64,000 bases of DNA from an uncultured Oscillospiraceae bacterium (GCA_944385405.1 CALWXB010000001.1:1-64000), one strand, 5' to 3'. Counted from the stretch's first letter, positions 17,228 through 25,727 are shown. Program-made: numbers and translations. Notes: generated from the letters alone by a model not told the origin.

Positions 17228-18280
17228 TCAGTTTTCCGTCAAAGGGAAAATCACACCGCCCACGCTGAGACTGGCCATCTCCTCCATGGGGACGATCTGG
17301 GAGAACACGGTGCCCTTGGAGCAGACGGTGACGCCCCCCTCCGGGCTGATGCTGCCGCCGGCATTGGACAGGTCCACCACCGTGCCGTCCGTTTTGGTCA
17401 GCAGGATCTCCACATTCTCAAAATAACGCGCCTGCTCCCGGGCGTCCGCCTCACTCACTTTGCCGCTTCCGCTGTTACTCCACTGCACCTCTTCATTCAC
17501 AGTGTAGTCTGCGGTCAGCGCCACGGGAGAGATTGTGACGGCGTCGACGGTGAACGTCATCCCATCCTGCGTGAAAGTCTCCCCGCCGCCCAAGGTGACG
17601 GAGGCGTCCTCGTAATCCAGATCAAACCGGAACTTCCAGTGGCCCTCCAGCACAGGGATGCTCTCTCCCGTCTCCGTATCCCAGCGGTAGAGGTTATCGA
17701 ACTCCGCCGCAGCGGATGCGCCGATGAGCTCCACGTCCGAACTGACGGTCTGGACGATCTGGAGCTGGTCGTCACCCGGGTCCTCGTCCACGAACCAGCT
17801 GCCGCCGTGGCTGCCGCCCAGGATTTGGACATCCGTGCCGGCGCCCCGGATCAGCAGCTCCTCCGGTGCCACGCCCTCCGGCAGCAGAGCCGTACCGTCG
17901 TCCCGGCGGACGGTGTAGACGATAGCCGCGTTGCAGCGGTCTCCCATCACCGCGTCGGCGGTGATGGTGATACCGTTGTCCGTGTCGGAGGCCCCCACAG
18001 GATAGCCGATCTTGTCGATGACCTCCGTCTGAGCGGGACTGCCGCCGAAAATGGGCCCCAAGGCCTCCACCGCCGTTTTCAGCACACCGCTGGCTCCCGC
18101 ACCCACTGCCAGCACCGCCGCCAGGGCCGCGGCGATGAGCGCCGTGCGCCACACGGGCCGGGACCGGCGGGGCTGCTGCTCCGCAGCGGCTTTAGCCGCC
18201 CGCCGTGCGATCTCCGCCTTCTGCTCCGGGGTGAAATACAGCTCATCCAGGGCCTTCTTGTATTCAAACACTTCGTTCAT
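17228..18280 (-). CDS. DUF4179-type membrane anti-sigma factor
   Basis: A 350-residue protein encoded directly after an ECF sigma factor, overlapping it by 17 bases. The N-terminal cytoplasmic part (MNEVFEYKKALDELYFTPEQKAEIARRA) resembles the sigma-binding helix region of such proteins. One membrane segment follows at about residues 45-67 (WRTALIAAALAAVLAVGAGASG), then a long beta-rich extracellular domain (VLKTAVEALGPIFGG, KIGYPVGASDTDNGITITADAV) of the DUF4179 type. It probably holds the sigma factor inactive until an envelope signal arrives; the signal is unknown. Confidence 0.8.
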   Translation of the reverse strand: MNEVFEYKKALDELYFTPEQKAEIARRAAKAAAEQQPRRSRPVWRTALIAAALAAVLAVGAGASGVLKTAVEALGPIFGGSPAQTEVIDKIGYPVGASDTDNGITITADAVMGDRCNAAIVYTVRRDDGTALLPEGVAPEELLIRGAGTDVQILGGSHGGSWFVDEDPGDDQLQIVQTVSSDVELIGASAAAEFDNLYRWDTETGESIPVLEGHWKFRFDLDYEDASVTLGGGETFTQDGMTFTVDAVTISPVALTADYTVNEEVQWSNSGSGKVSEADAREQARYFENVEILLTKTDGTVVDLSNAGGSISPEGGVTVCSKGTVFSQIVPMEEMASLSVGGVIFPLTEN

Positions 18281-18752
18281 AGTCTGTTCCTCCCAGCAAT
18301 CGCTTCAGCTTTTCCCGGCCCCGAGCCAGGCGGGTGTGCACCGTGGCGGCGGAGATCCCCAGGATCTCCCCGATCTCCGCTGCCGGATAGCCCTCATAAT
18401 AATAAAGGTAGATGACGGAGCGGTAATGAGGCGGCAAGGTATTGACCGCCGAAAGCACGGTCCCGTCCGCCGCCTCCGGGGCGGCTGCCTCCCCACACTC
18501 CTCCAGACCGCAGGTCCGCTTCCGCCAGGGGCTTTTCAGAAGATCTTTGCAGGCGTTGGCCGCCATGCGCAGGATATAGGCCCGTTCGTGTTCCGGGGTG
18601 TCGAACGTCCGGGGCTCCGCCAGCAGCTTTACAAAGACCGTCTGGCAGATGTCCTGGGCGTCGCAGGTGTTTTTCAGATAGGTATAGCTCAGGCGGAGGA
18701 TGGCGTCGGCATAGGTCTCCGCCAGATATTCCGCCCGTTTGGGTTCCATCAT
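18264..18752 (-). CDS. ECF-type RNA polymerase sigma factor
   Basis: Sigma-70 family protein of 162 residues with region 2 (DAILRLSYTYLKNTCDAQDICQTVFVKLL and HERAYILRMAANACKDLLKS) and region 4 (LPPHYRSVIYLYYYEGYPAAEIGEILGISAATVHTRLARGREKLKRLL). Together with the overlapping anti-sigma gene it forms a two-gene envelope-signalling cassette, likely autoregulated. The start follows GGAGCTGAACAAT. Confidence 0.92.
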   Translation of the reverse strand: MMEPKRAEYLAETYADAILRLSYTYLKNTCDAQDICQTVFVKLLAEPRTFDTPEHERAYILRMAANACKDLLKSPWRKRTCGLEECGEAAAPEAADGTVLSAVNTLPPHYRSVIYLYYYEGYPAAEIGEILGISAATVHTRLARGREKLKRLLGGTDYERSV

Positions 18753-18846
18753 ATTGTTCAGCTCCTTTGAAGCGCGCTCACCTGCTATACGATCCAGCGG
18801 GGAAAAATCTGACGGACAGGGAGAACTTTTTTATAGGGAAAAATTT

Positions 18847-18880
18847 CCGCCCTCCCGCAAAGTACATTGCGGGAGGGCGG
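18847..18880 (-). terminator. Terminator of the cupin/SDR operon
   Basis: CCGCCCTCCCGCAA and TTGCGGGAGGGCGG form a perfect 14-base stem with a 6-base loop. On the minus strand it is followed by AAATTTTT. A second small stem (GCCGCC/GGCGGC) lies at about 18883-18898. Confidence 0.82.
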
Positions 18881-18899
18881 CTGCCGCCGGAAGGCGGCC

Positions 18900-19244
18900 T
18901 TATTCCATCACGATGAGTGCAATGAGCTCCAAAGGCGCATCGGAGCGGTTTTCCATACCATGGACCTCGCCGAAGCCCGTAGCACAGATATCTCCGGCGC
19001 GGACGGTCACTTCGGTTCCGTTGTCGTTGAACACACCTTCGCCTTTGAGGATGTAATAAAACTCCGTCTCATGGACGTGGGGGTGATCTCCAATGGAGCA
19101 GCCAGGCTGGATGGTGACATGGGCGAACATACGGCCGTGGCCGTAGAGGCCCTCCTTGTCGGTCAGGTCCTTCAAATGCACCAGACCTTTGCCGTTCTGG
19201 ATACAGATGTCCCGGGTGGGGCAGTTTTCGGAACGCGTATACAT
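18900..19244 (-). CDS. Single-domain cupin protein (copy 1)
   Basis: A 114-residue one-domain cupin with motif 1 GCSIGDHPHVHETEFYYILKGEG and motif 2 AGDICATGFGEVHGMENRS, giving the histidine/glutamate metal site. It could be a small isomerase, epimerase or binding protein acting on a sugar derivative. It is the last gene of the minus operon SDR-transaldolase-SDR-cupin and is about 70 percent identical by eye, without gaps, to the cupin at 35502-35846. The ribosome site AAAGGAGAATACCGCC precedes the ATG. Confidence 0.85.
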   Translation of the reverse strand: MYTRSENCPTRDICIQNGKGLVHLKDLTDKEGLYGHGRMFAHVTIQPGCSIGDHPHVHETEFYYILKGEGVFNDNGTEVTVRAGDICATGFGEVHGMENRSDAPLELIALIVME

Positions 19245-19267
19245 GGCGGTATTCTCCTTTCTGGAAA

Positions 19268-20050
19268 TCAGAATGCAATGGTGACGCCGCCGTCCACGGC
19301 AATGGTCTGGCCGGTGACAAAGGAGGAAGCGTCGGCCGCCAGGAACACGGCGGCAGAAGCGATCTCACAGGGCTTGCCCAGCCGGCCCATGGGGATGTGC
19401 TGCTCGAAATAAGTGCGGGTGGCGGGGTTATCCCGCATAAGGCCCTCGATGAGCTTGGTGGCCGTCTGCGCCGGGGCAATGGCATTGACACGGATGCCCC
19501 GCTGGGCCCACTCCACCGCCATGACCTTGGTCATGGCGGACACTCCGCCCTTGGCAGCGGCATAGTTGGAATTGCCGGTGGTGTTGCCCACGATGCCGAT
19601 GATGGAAGACATGTTGATGATGGAGCCGCCGCCATGCGTGAGCATGTAGCGCCCGGCCTCCCGGTCGCACAGGAAAACGCCCTTGAGGTCGATGTCGATG
19701 ACCCGGTTCCACTGGTCCAGAGTCATCTCCTCGGCGGGCGCCCGAGTGCTGACGCCGGCATTGGCCACCATGATGTCCAGGCCGCCCATCTGCTCCGCAG
19801 CCGACGCCACCGCCGCAGCCACCTGCTCCTCGCTGGAGACATCGCAGACAACGGCATACGCCTGTGCACCCTCCTGGCGCAGCTCCGCTGCCGCAGCTTC
19901 CACCGAATCGGCGTTGATATCCGCCAGCGTCACCACGGCGCCGGCTGCGCAGAAGGCCTCCGCGATGGACAGGCCCAAGCCCTGGGCGCCGCCGGTGACC
20001 AGCGCCCGCTTGCCCTTGAGGGAGAACAGATCTTCATAATCCCGAATCAT
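19268..20050 (-). CDS. SDR-family NAD(P)-dependent dehydrogenase (gluconate 5-dehydrogenase/KduD type)
   Basis: Classical short-chain dehydrogenase of 260 residues. It has the cofactor loop TGGAQGLG, ANAG, the catalytic serine in IINMSSIIG and the YAAAK tyrosine-lysine pair, ending GQTIAVDGGVTIAF. The family oxidises or reduces hydroxyls of sugar acids and polyols. A strong stem-loop at 20117-20144 lies between it and the upstream transaldolase gene. The substrate is unknown. Confidence 0.87.
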   Translation of the reverse strand: MIRDYEDLFSLKGKRALVTGGAQGLGLSIAEAFCAAGAVVTLADINADSVEAAAAELRQEGAQAYAVVCDVSSEEQVAAAVASAAEQMGGLDIMVANAGVSTRAPAEEMTLDQWNRVIDIDLKGVFLCDREAGRYMLTHGGGSIINMSSIIGIVGNTTGNSNYAAAKGGVSAMTKVMAVEWAQRGIRVNAIAPAQTATKLIEGLMRDNPATRTYFEQHIPMGRLGKPCEIASAAVFLAADASSFVTGQTIAVDGGVTIAF

Positions 20051-20116
20051 GCTGCAACAAATCCCTTCTGTATGTAATCAATACCTGTACGGCCCCTGTC
20101 CGGGAGCCGGAGACAA

Positions 20117-20144
20117 CCGGCCCCGCGTTTTTACGCGGGGCCGG
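20117..20144 (-). terminator. Strong GC hairpin between transaldolase and SDR genes
   Basis: CCGGCCCCGCGT and ACGCGGGGCCGG pair over a four-base loop. No T-run follows on the minus strand, so partial termination or 3'-end protection of the upstream mRNA is likely rather than a full stop. Confidence 0.55.
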
Positions 20145-20158
20145 TACAGATAAACGTC

Positions 20159-21211
20159 TCAGATCCAGCGCCCGGTAGTCTTGCTGGAGAGATAGGTCTC
20201 CAGAGGCGCCCAGCCGGTCTCCATGAACTGGCTGAGGAGCTTCTGAGTGACGCCGAAGGTAATGAATTCGCTGGGTTTCATGCCGTCAGGCTCGTAGGCC
20301 CGGACAAACTCGGGGATCTTCTGGAGCTGGGCAATGATCTCGGGGTCCACAGGCTCATTGATCTTCTCCACCTGCTCAGGATCCTCCGCCAGGATCATAT
20401 CCTGTACCCGGGTGTTGATGGTGTAGAGCAGCCGGCCGCCGGCCATCTCGGTCATGTGATACGCACCCCGGAGGCCCGCCGGCATGATGATGCAGTCGGA
20501 CTTCATCTCCTCCAGGATACCGTAAGTGCGCTTGGCCACGGCAATGCCCGCCCGGGTAATGACGGACTCCGGCAGACCCAGCTTCATATCCTGGGCCACA
20601 TCCCGCAGATAGTCGTCCAGGCGGCCCACCTGCTGCACCACAATGCACAGCGGGGGCTTGACGCCGTTGGCAATGGCCTTCTTCTTGCCCCGCTCATAAG
20701 CTTCCGCCACGGCGATGCCCTGGGCCACAGAGACATTGATGGTAGCACAGATGGGGATGCCTTCCTCCGCCAAGTGCTCGATGACCTCCACGCCGGCGGC
20801 GGTAGCCGGAAGCTTGACGGCGATATTGGGCGCCCAGGAATGGACGCGGCGGCCTTGGGCCAGCATGCCCTCGGCGTCACCGGCCCGGCCGGGGTTCAGC
20901 TGCCCCAGGGCGTAGCCGTCAGCGCCGTCGGTGGCGTCGTAGATGTGGCGGACTTTGTCGGCGGCATAGGTGGCCACCAGCTTCAAAAGAGCCTCGGCGT
21001 GGGCCTCGGTAGTGGGGAAATCGTCGCCCAGAGCCAGGACCTTGGGTGTCCAGAAGTCCGGCTCAGAGGTGAAAGAGCGGAAGGTCAGCACCGGATTGGT
21101 AGTGACGCCGGTGGCGCCGCGTTTGAGTGCCAGGTCGATCTCGGCGGGGTTGCCGGAGTCATGCCACCAGCGGGTAGCGGTGCACTGATTGATCCATTCC
21201 AGATAATTCAT
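20159..21211 (-). CDS. Transaldolase-family protein
   Basis: A 350-residue class I aldolase-fold protein with TATRWWHDSGNPAEIDLALKRGATGVTTNPVL near its start, and the Schiff-base lysine in APNIAVKLPATAAGVEVIEHL. The region GIPICATINVSVAQGIAVAEAYERG is typical of transaldolases. It is longer than the small TalC/fructose-6-phosphate aldolase type (about 215-220 residues) and carries extra segments at both ends. Set between two SDR dehydrogenases it probably cleaves or transfers a three-carbon unit from an unusual sugar rather than serving the normal pentose phosphate pathway. Confidence 0.82.
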   Translation of the reverse strand: MNYLEWINQCTATRWWHDSGNPAEIDLALKRGATGVTTNPVLTFRSFTSEPDFWTPKVLALGDDFPTTEAHAEALLKLVATYAADKVRHIYDATDGADGYALGQLNPGRAGDAEGMLAQGRRVHSWAPNIAVKLPATAAGVEVIEHLAEEGIPICATINVSVAQGIAVAEAYERGKKKAIANGVKPPLCIVVQQVGRLDDYLRDVAQDMKLGLPESVITRAGIAVAKRTYGILEEMKSDCIIMPAGLRGAYHMTEMAGGRLLYTINTRVQDMILAEDPEQVEKINEPVDPEIIAQLQKIPEFVRAYEPDGMKPSEFITFGVTQKLLSQFMETGWAPLETYLSSKTTGRWI

Positions 21212-21247
21212 ACCGTATATCCTCCCAAATGTTGATTTCCGGGGATG

Positions 21248-21982
21248 TCAGCCCATGTACATGCCGCCGTTGACATCCAGCTGGGCGCCGGTGATCCACT
21301 CGGCGTCGTCGGAGGCCAGGAAGCATACCGCCGCAGCCATATCGGCGGGGCGGCCCAGGCGGCCCAGGGGGATCCGGGTCAGCAGACGCGCCATGGCCTC
21401 GTCGGAGAAGGCGGCGGTGATGGGGGTCTCGGTGGTGCCGGGGCACACGGCATTCACATTGATCTTGTAGGGAGCCAGCTGTCGGGCCAAGCCCATGGTC
21501 AGCGCACCCACCGCGCCCTTGGAGGCAGAGTAGGCCATGCAGGTCTCAAAACCGCCCATCCGGCCGGCCAGAGAGCCGATGTTGATGACCCGGGCATGCT
21601 CAGATTCCTTCAGATAGGGAAACGCCTGCTGGATCATGAAGAAGGGGCCCTTGGCATTGATGGCCATGGTGCGGTCGAAGTCCTCCTCCGTCACGTCAAA
21701 CACCCGGGACTTGGGCAGGATGCCGGCATTGTTCACCAGGATATCGATGCCGCCCAGCTTCTCAGCGCATTCCTTCACCGCCCGGGCAATGTCCTCCGCA
21801 CTGCCCACATTGCACTTGGCTCCGAAGCAGTCCTTCAGCTCTGCGGCAGCGGCACATACCTTCTCTTCATTGATATCCAGCATCGCCACCCGGCAGCCCT
21901 CTTCGTTGAGCCGCTTGGCGATGGCAAAGCCCAGGCCCTGGGCTGCTCCGGTGACGATGGCACGTCTTCCTTCCAGTTTCAT
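21248..21982 (-). CDS. SDR-family NAD(P)-dependent dehydrogenase
   Basis: Short-chain dehydrogenase of 244 residues with TGAAQGLG, NNAG, INIGSLAGRMGG and YSASK, ending GAQLDVNGGMYMG. It is the first gene of the minus operon that continues with transaldolase, a second SDR and a cupin. A strong promoter and a probable GntR-type box lie upstream. It probably oxidises a hydroxyl of the sugar handled by this locus. Confidence 0.87.
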   Translation of the reverse strand: MKLEGRRAIVTGAAQGLGFAIAKRLNEEGCRVAMLDINEEKVCAAAAELKDCFGAKCNVGSAEDIARAVKECAEKLGGIDILVNNAGILPKSRVFDVTEEDFDRTMAINAKGPFFMIQQAFPYLKESEHARVINIGSLAGRMGGFETCMAYSASKGAVGALTMGLARQLAPYKINVNAVCPGTTETPITAAFSDEAMARLLTRIPLGRLGRPADMAAAVCFLASDDAEWITGAQLDVNGGMYMG

Positions 21983-22053
21983 GATCGCATTACCTCCTGC
22001 TTGACTTCCATGGATCCAATGTCAGTTTTTTTAATGTCTGAATCTCATTTTTT

Positions 22054-22068
22054 AATGGTTCCACCTAT
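22054..22068. promoter_or_regulatory. Probable GntR/FadR-type operator
   Basis: AATGGTTCCACCTAT matches the palindromic ATTGGT-NNN-ACCAAT form at 10 of 12 specified positions. It lies about 30 bases downstream of the predicted start of the SDR transcript, a place where binding would block transcription. Confidence 0.5.
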
Positions 22069-22097
22069 AAAGTAAATGCAACGGATAACCTTTTTTG

Positions 22098-22126
22098 AGG
22101 ATACGGCAAATTCAGGAGGATGTCAA
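22098..22126 (-). promoter_or_regulatory. Promoter of the SDR-transaldolase operon
   Basis: TTGACA (22121-22126), a 17-base spacer and TATCCT (22098-22103) on the minus strand. Confidence 0.75.
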
Positions 22127-22222
22127 GAAATCCCACGCGTTTTGCCAATGTGACAAAATCCAGCGGCAGAGTTTGTTCACAATGGCGCTTCCGCTTGTGC
22201 CTCCGGGTGGAGCGAGGTCATA

Positions 22223-22261
22223 CAACTGGTAGTTGCAAAATTTACCCCAAACTGGTATATT
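22223..22261 (+). promoter_or_regulatory. Promoter with overlapping palindrome before the isomerase gene
   Basis: TTGCAA (22233-22238), 17 bases and TATATT (22256-22261) make a good promoter. CAACTGGTAGTTG (22223-22235), an inverted repeat, overlaps the -35 box, and a second AACTGGTA (22250-22257) overlaps the -10 box. ACTGGT is a FadR-like half-site. Confidence 0.6.
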
Positions 22262-22334
22262 AAACATATACACCATTCACTTATACCGGCCCGCCCGCAG
22301 GCGGAAAATTTTGAGACGGAAAGGGACGATGCTT

Positions 22335-23186
22335 ATGTTCAAATATGGCGTTGCCTGCTCCCTGAACGATGTGTCCACCACCGCGCCGATCATTCTCCGC
22401 GGACCCATCGAGCAGCTGTGTCAGCAGGCGAAGGAGATCGGCTATGACGGGCTGGAGATCCAACTGGCCAATCCCATGCAGTACGACTGGGGCCACATCA
22501 AAAAGGTCTGCGGCGACTATGGTCTGGAACTCATCACCTTCGCTACCGGACGGGAGCTGGGCGAAAACGGCCTTTGCCTCCTCTCCGATGACGAGGCGGT
22601 GCGCCGGGCGGCCGTGGCCCGGCTGAAAGAACACATCGACTGCGCACAAGCGGCGGGGTGCCAGGTGATCGTGGGCTCCATGCGCAAGCACGTGCCGGAC
22701 TGGTCCCAGAGCGACCGGTATCTGGGCTACCACCGGGACGCCGTCATCGAGCTGGCGGACTATGCCAAAGACAAAGGCGTCCGCATCTGGGTGGAGAACA
22801 TCCTCAGCTTTATCAGCAACTTCCTCAACACCATGCGGCAGGTCCAGGACTTTGTGGTCAGCCTGCCTTGCGACAATGTGGGCGTACATCTGGACACGTA
22901 CAGCATGAACATGGAGGACAACGACATTCCCGCCTCCTATCGCTACTGCGCCCCCAATCTGGAATACGTCCATTTCTCCGATACGGCTCGCCTGTATCCC
23001 GGCGGCGGCAATGTGGATTTCAAGACCCACATGCGCTGTCTCAAGGAGATCGGCTACCAGGGCTTCATCACCACCGAATGCGTTCCCATCCCCACCGCCT
23101 ATGACTGCGCCGACCTGGGACTGAAATATATGAAGGCCATGGAGCAGATCGTAGAGATCGAGATGGGCGCCAGCCGGTTCGCCTAA
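22335..23186 (+). CDS. Sugar phosphate isomerase/epimerase (AP endonuclease 2-like TIM barrel)
   Basis: TIM-barrel protein of about 283 residues of the xylose-isomerase-like family that includes tagatose/psicose 3-epimerases and IolE/IolI. It shows AKEIGYDGLEIQLAN, a metal-site glutamate in VRIWVENILSFISN, the aspartate/histidine stretch NVGVHLDTYSMN, EYVHFSDTARLYPGGG and GYQGFITTECVPIPT. The ATG at 22335 gives better spacing to AAGGG than the ATG at 22329 two codons earlier. It diverges from the SDR-transaldolase operon and precedes the TRAP genes, so it probably acts on the same imported sugar. Confidence 0.83.
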   Translation: MFKYGVACSLNDVSTTAPIILRGPIEQLCQQAKEIGYDGLEIQLANPMQYDWGHIKKVCGDYGLELITFATGRELGENGLCLLSDDEAVRRAAVARLKEHIDCAQAAGCQVIVGSMRKHVPDWSQSDRYLGYHRDAVIELADYAKDKGVRIWVENILSFISNFLNTMRQVQDFVVSLPCDNVGVHLDTYSMNMEDNDIPASYRYCAPNLEYVHFSDTARLYPGGGNVDFKTHMRCLKEIGYQGFITTECVPIPTAYDCADLGLKYMKAMEQIVEIEMGASRFA

Positions 23187-23484
23187 ATCTTCCCTGGGAA
23201 ATGCAGGGTATGTTTGTCCTTTCACAAACTAACAGCGGTTCTTTCCAGTTCCGTGGTTGTTTTGTACAAATTGGTAGGACATGCGCTGTCACACGTGCCA
23301 AAAATTGCGCATCTCCCTGCTTCCCGCCTTGCAAGATTGGTGTTGTTGTGCTAAGGTTGTCGTGTTAAAGGTCCACTGTATGGAAGATTTTCTGCGCGCT
23401 TCCGGGAGGACCGCCTTTTTATGCTGTTGCGGAGATCCGCTGCAGCATGTCCCACCCCACTCGAAGAAAGAAGGAGAATGAAAG
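23187..23484 (+). promoter_or_regulatory. Leader region before the TRAP operon
   Basis: About 300 bases without a gene. AAATTGGT at 23268-23275 is a perfect GntR-type half-site whose other half is poor (ACATG instead of ACCAA). A possible promoter is TTGCAA (23329-23334), 17 bases and TAAGGT (23352-23357). I see no terminator after the isomerase gene, so read-through into the TRAP operon is possible. Confidence 0.4.
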
Positions 23485-24549
23485 ATGAAAAAGTTTTTGT
23501 CCTTGATTCTGGTTCTGGGCCTGAGTGCTTCCTTGATGGCCGGCTGCGGCGGCAGCCAGGAAGAGACTCCCGCTGACGAAGGATCCGGCGACGGCGCCGC
23601 AGACGCCTCCGGCTACACCACACTGAACATCATTGCCGCTCACGGTGCCGCGGAGACCACCTCCGAGAACCTCAGCTTCCTGAAGTTCGAAGAGCTGATC
23701 GAAGAGCGTTCCGGCGGCGCAGTCACCGTGGACCTGTATCCCAACCAGCAGCTCGGCGGCGACCGCGAGTACACCGAGGCCGCTACTCAGGGCAACGTTA
23801 CCATGGGCGGCCCCTCCACGGCCAACATCGCTCCTTTTGTCCCCGCGCTGAACGCTTTCGAGACCCCCTTCCTGTTCTCTGACCGTGAGACCGTGTACGC
23901 GGCACTGGACAGTGATGCCGGTCAGGCCCTGCTGGATTCTCTGGAGTCTGCTGGTCTGAAGGGCCTGGGCTACTTTGAAAACGGCTTCCGTCAGCTCACC
24001 TGCAACAAGGATATCAACACTCTGGCCGATCTGAACGGTCTGAAGATCCGCGTCATGGAAAACGAGATCCATCTGGCCATCTGGACCGCTCTGGGCGCCA
24101 ACCCCGGTCCTCTTGCCTTCGGCGAGCTGTACACCGCCCTGCAGCAGAAGTCTTTTGACGCGCAGGAAAACCCCGCTGAGCTGATCTACAACACCAAGTT
24201 CTATGAGGTGCAGGATCACGTTTATCTGACCAACCACATCTACACTCCCTACATCATTTACATGAACCTGGATGCCTGGAACAGCCTGAACACTCAGACC
24301 CAGGAGCTGGTCCAGGAGTGCATGGACGAAGCCGTGGCCTACTGCCGTGAGATCTGCGAGGAGAACGAGCAGGCCTGCTTCGACGCCATCAATGATTCCG
24401 GCATCAGCAAGACCTATGAGGTCAGCGATGAACTGCATCAGGAGATGGTGGACGCCTGCACCGCTGCCGGTATCTATGATCTGGTGGTGGAGAAGGCCGG
24501 CGGCACTTATGCCGAAGACCTGTGGGCCGCTGCCGGCTTCTCCGTCTAA
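23485..24549 (+). CDS. TRAP transporter substrate-binding protein DctP (copy 1)
   Basis: Lipid-anchored receptor of 354 residues. The signal MKKFLSLILVLGLSASLMAGC gives lipidated Cys21. DctP features are LYPNQQLGGDREYTEA, NAFETPFLFSD, GLGYFENGFRQLTCNKDI, LKIRVMENEIHLAIWTALGANP and LYTALQQKSFDAQENP. TRAP receptors bind organic anions such as sugar acids and keto acids. It lies directly before a second, closely similar receptor. Ribosome site GAAGGAG. Confidence 0.92.
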   Translation: MKKFLSLILVLGLSASLMAGCGGSQEETPADEGSGDGAADASGYTTLNIIAAHGAAETTSENLSFLKFEELIEERSGGAVTVDLYPNQQLGGDREYTEAATQGNVTMGGPSTANIAPFVPALNAFETPFLFSDRETVYAALDSDAGQALLDSLESAGLKGLGYFENGFRQLTCNKDINTLADLNGLKIRVMENEIHLAIWTALGANPGPLAFGELYTALQQKSFDAQENPAELIYNTKFYEVQDHVYLTNHIYTPYIIYMNLDAWNSLNTQTQELVQECMDEAVAYCREICEENEQACFDAINDSGISKTYEVSDELHQEMVDACTAAGIYDLVVEKAGGTYAEDLWAAAGFSV

Positions 24550-24624
24550 TCCCTTCCCATTCGTCCGATTCCGTTGCGAAACGGTTTGGAAAAATACTAT
24601 TTTTGGAATTGGAGATTTACAAGC

Positions 24625-25692
24625 ATGAAAAAGTTTCTGTCCCTGATCCTGGTCCTGGGCCTGAGCGCCTCCCTGATGGCTGGCTGCGGCGGCTCCAAGG
24701 AAGAGACCCCTGCTGACGAGGGCGGTGCTGCTGAGGGCGGCGCGGACGCCTCCGGCTACACCGAGCTGCACATCATTGCCGCTCACGGTTCCACTGAGGC
24801 CGTTGCCCAGCACACCAGCTATGTTTACCTGAAGGAGCTGCTGGAGGAGCGTTCCGGCGGCGCCATCACCATGGACATCTATCCCAACCAGCAGCTGGGC
24901 GGCGACCGTGAGTACACCGAGGCCTGCGTGCAGGGCAACGTCACCATGGGCGCTCCCTCTCCCGCTGCCATTGCCGCTCTGGCTCCCTCTCTGAACGCCT
25001 TCGAGACTCCCTTCCTGTTCTCCGACTATGAGACCGCCCGCGCCACCATGGACAGCGAGGCCGGCCAGGCTCTGCTGGACTCCCTGGAGGAGTATGGTCT
25101 GAAGGGTCTGGGCTACTATGAGAACGGCTTCCGGAACCTGACCTGCAACAAGGAGATCAACACCCTGGCCGACCTGAAGGGCCTGAAGATCCGCACCATG
25201 GAGAACACCGTGCATCTGGCCATCTGGACCGCTCTGGGCGCCAACCCCTCCCCCCTGGCCTTCGGCGAGCTGTATACCGCTCTGCAGCAGAAGTCCTTCG
25301 ACGCCCAGGAGAACCCCCTGGAGCAGATCTACAACAACAAGCTGCATGAGGTGCAGGATCACGTCTATCTGACCCAGCACATCTACACTCCCTACATCGT
25401 CTTCATGAATCTGGACGTTTGGAACAGCCTGAACACCCAGACCCAGGAGCTGATTCAGGAGTGCATGGACGAGTCTGTCCAGAACAACCGCGAGACCTGC
25501 GACGCCAACAACCAGGCCTGCATCGACGGCATCAACAACTCCGGCCTCAGCAAGGTCTATGAGGTCAGCGAGGATCTGCGCGCTGAGATGATCGCTGCCT
25601 GCACCGACGCCGGCATCTATGACACCGTCATCGAGGCTGCTGGCGGCACTTATGCCCAGGATCTGTGGGCTGCGGCCGGCTTCGAGTACTAA
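24625..25692 (+). CDS. TRAP transporter substrate-binding protein DctP (copy 2)
   Basis: Second receptor of 355 residues, roughly three quarters identical by eye to the preceding gene over its whole length. This includes the lipoprotein signal and the sequence after it, so the two arose by tandem duplication. Differences cluster in ASP-loop positions, for example FLKFEELIEE versus YLKELLEE and PAELIYNTKFYE versus PLEQIYNNKLHE. Both may serve the same membrane subunits with different ligands. The start is at the signal peptide ATG; a longer reading at 24574 runs into untranslated spacer. Confidence 0.9.
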   Translation: MKKFLSLILVLGLSASLMAGCGGSKEETPADEGGAAEGGADASGYTELHIIAAHGSTEAVAQHTSYVYLKELLEERSGGAITMDIYPNQQLGGDREYTEACVQGNVTMGAPSPAAIAALAPSLNAFETPFLFSDYETARATMDSEAGQALLDSLEEYGLKGLGYYENGFRNLTCNKEINTLADLKGLKIRTMENTVHLAIWTALGANPSPLAFGELYTALQQKSFDAQENPLEQIYNNKLHEVQDHVYLTQHIYTPYIVFMNLDVWNSLNTQTQELIQECMDESVQNNRETCDANNQACIDGINNSGLSKVYEVSEDLRAEMIAACTDAGIYDTVIEAAGGTYAQDLWAAAGFEY

Positions 25693-25727
25693 GAAGAGCA
25701 ACGGGCGATTCCCGTAACCGCCCCTAA

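Larger units (their letters stand above)
21983..22334. promoter_or_regulatory. Divergent control region between SDR operon and isomerase gene
   Basis: About 350 AT-richer bases without a gene. It contains a minus promoter (22098-22126), a plus promoter (22233-22261), a GntR-like box downstream of the minus promoter (22054-22068) and two ACTGGT repeats over the plus promoter. Confidence 0.75.

Noticed and set aside
18753..18846. ECF-type autoregulatory promoter upstream of the sigma gene
   Set aside because: No pair of boxes could be distinguished with confidence from the AT-rich background.
23290..23300. ACACGTG before the first TRAP operon as a further LacI site
   Set aside because: Only the CACGTG core matches; the AAAC flank and the GTT on the other side, shared by the four boxes at 52-55 kb, are missing.
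23419..25701. Very long open frames opposite or beside real genes, for example 23419-25701 minus, 5445-7445 minus and 31735-33036 plus
   Set aside because: They mirror strongly coding TRAP, adeC and FAD-oxidase genes on the other strand, have low-complexity His/Gln/Gly-rich or Arg/Ser/Pro-rich translations and no ribosome sites. They are a by-product of high-GC codon use.
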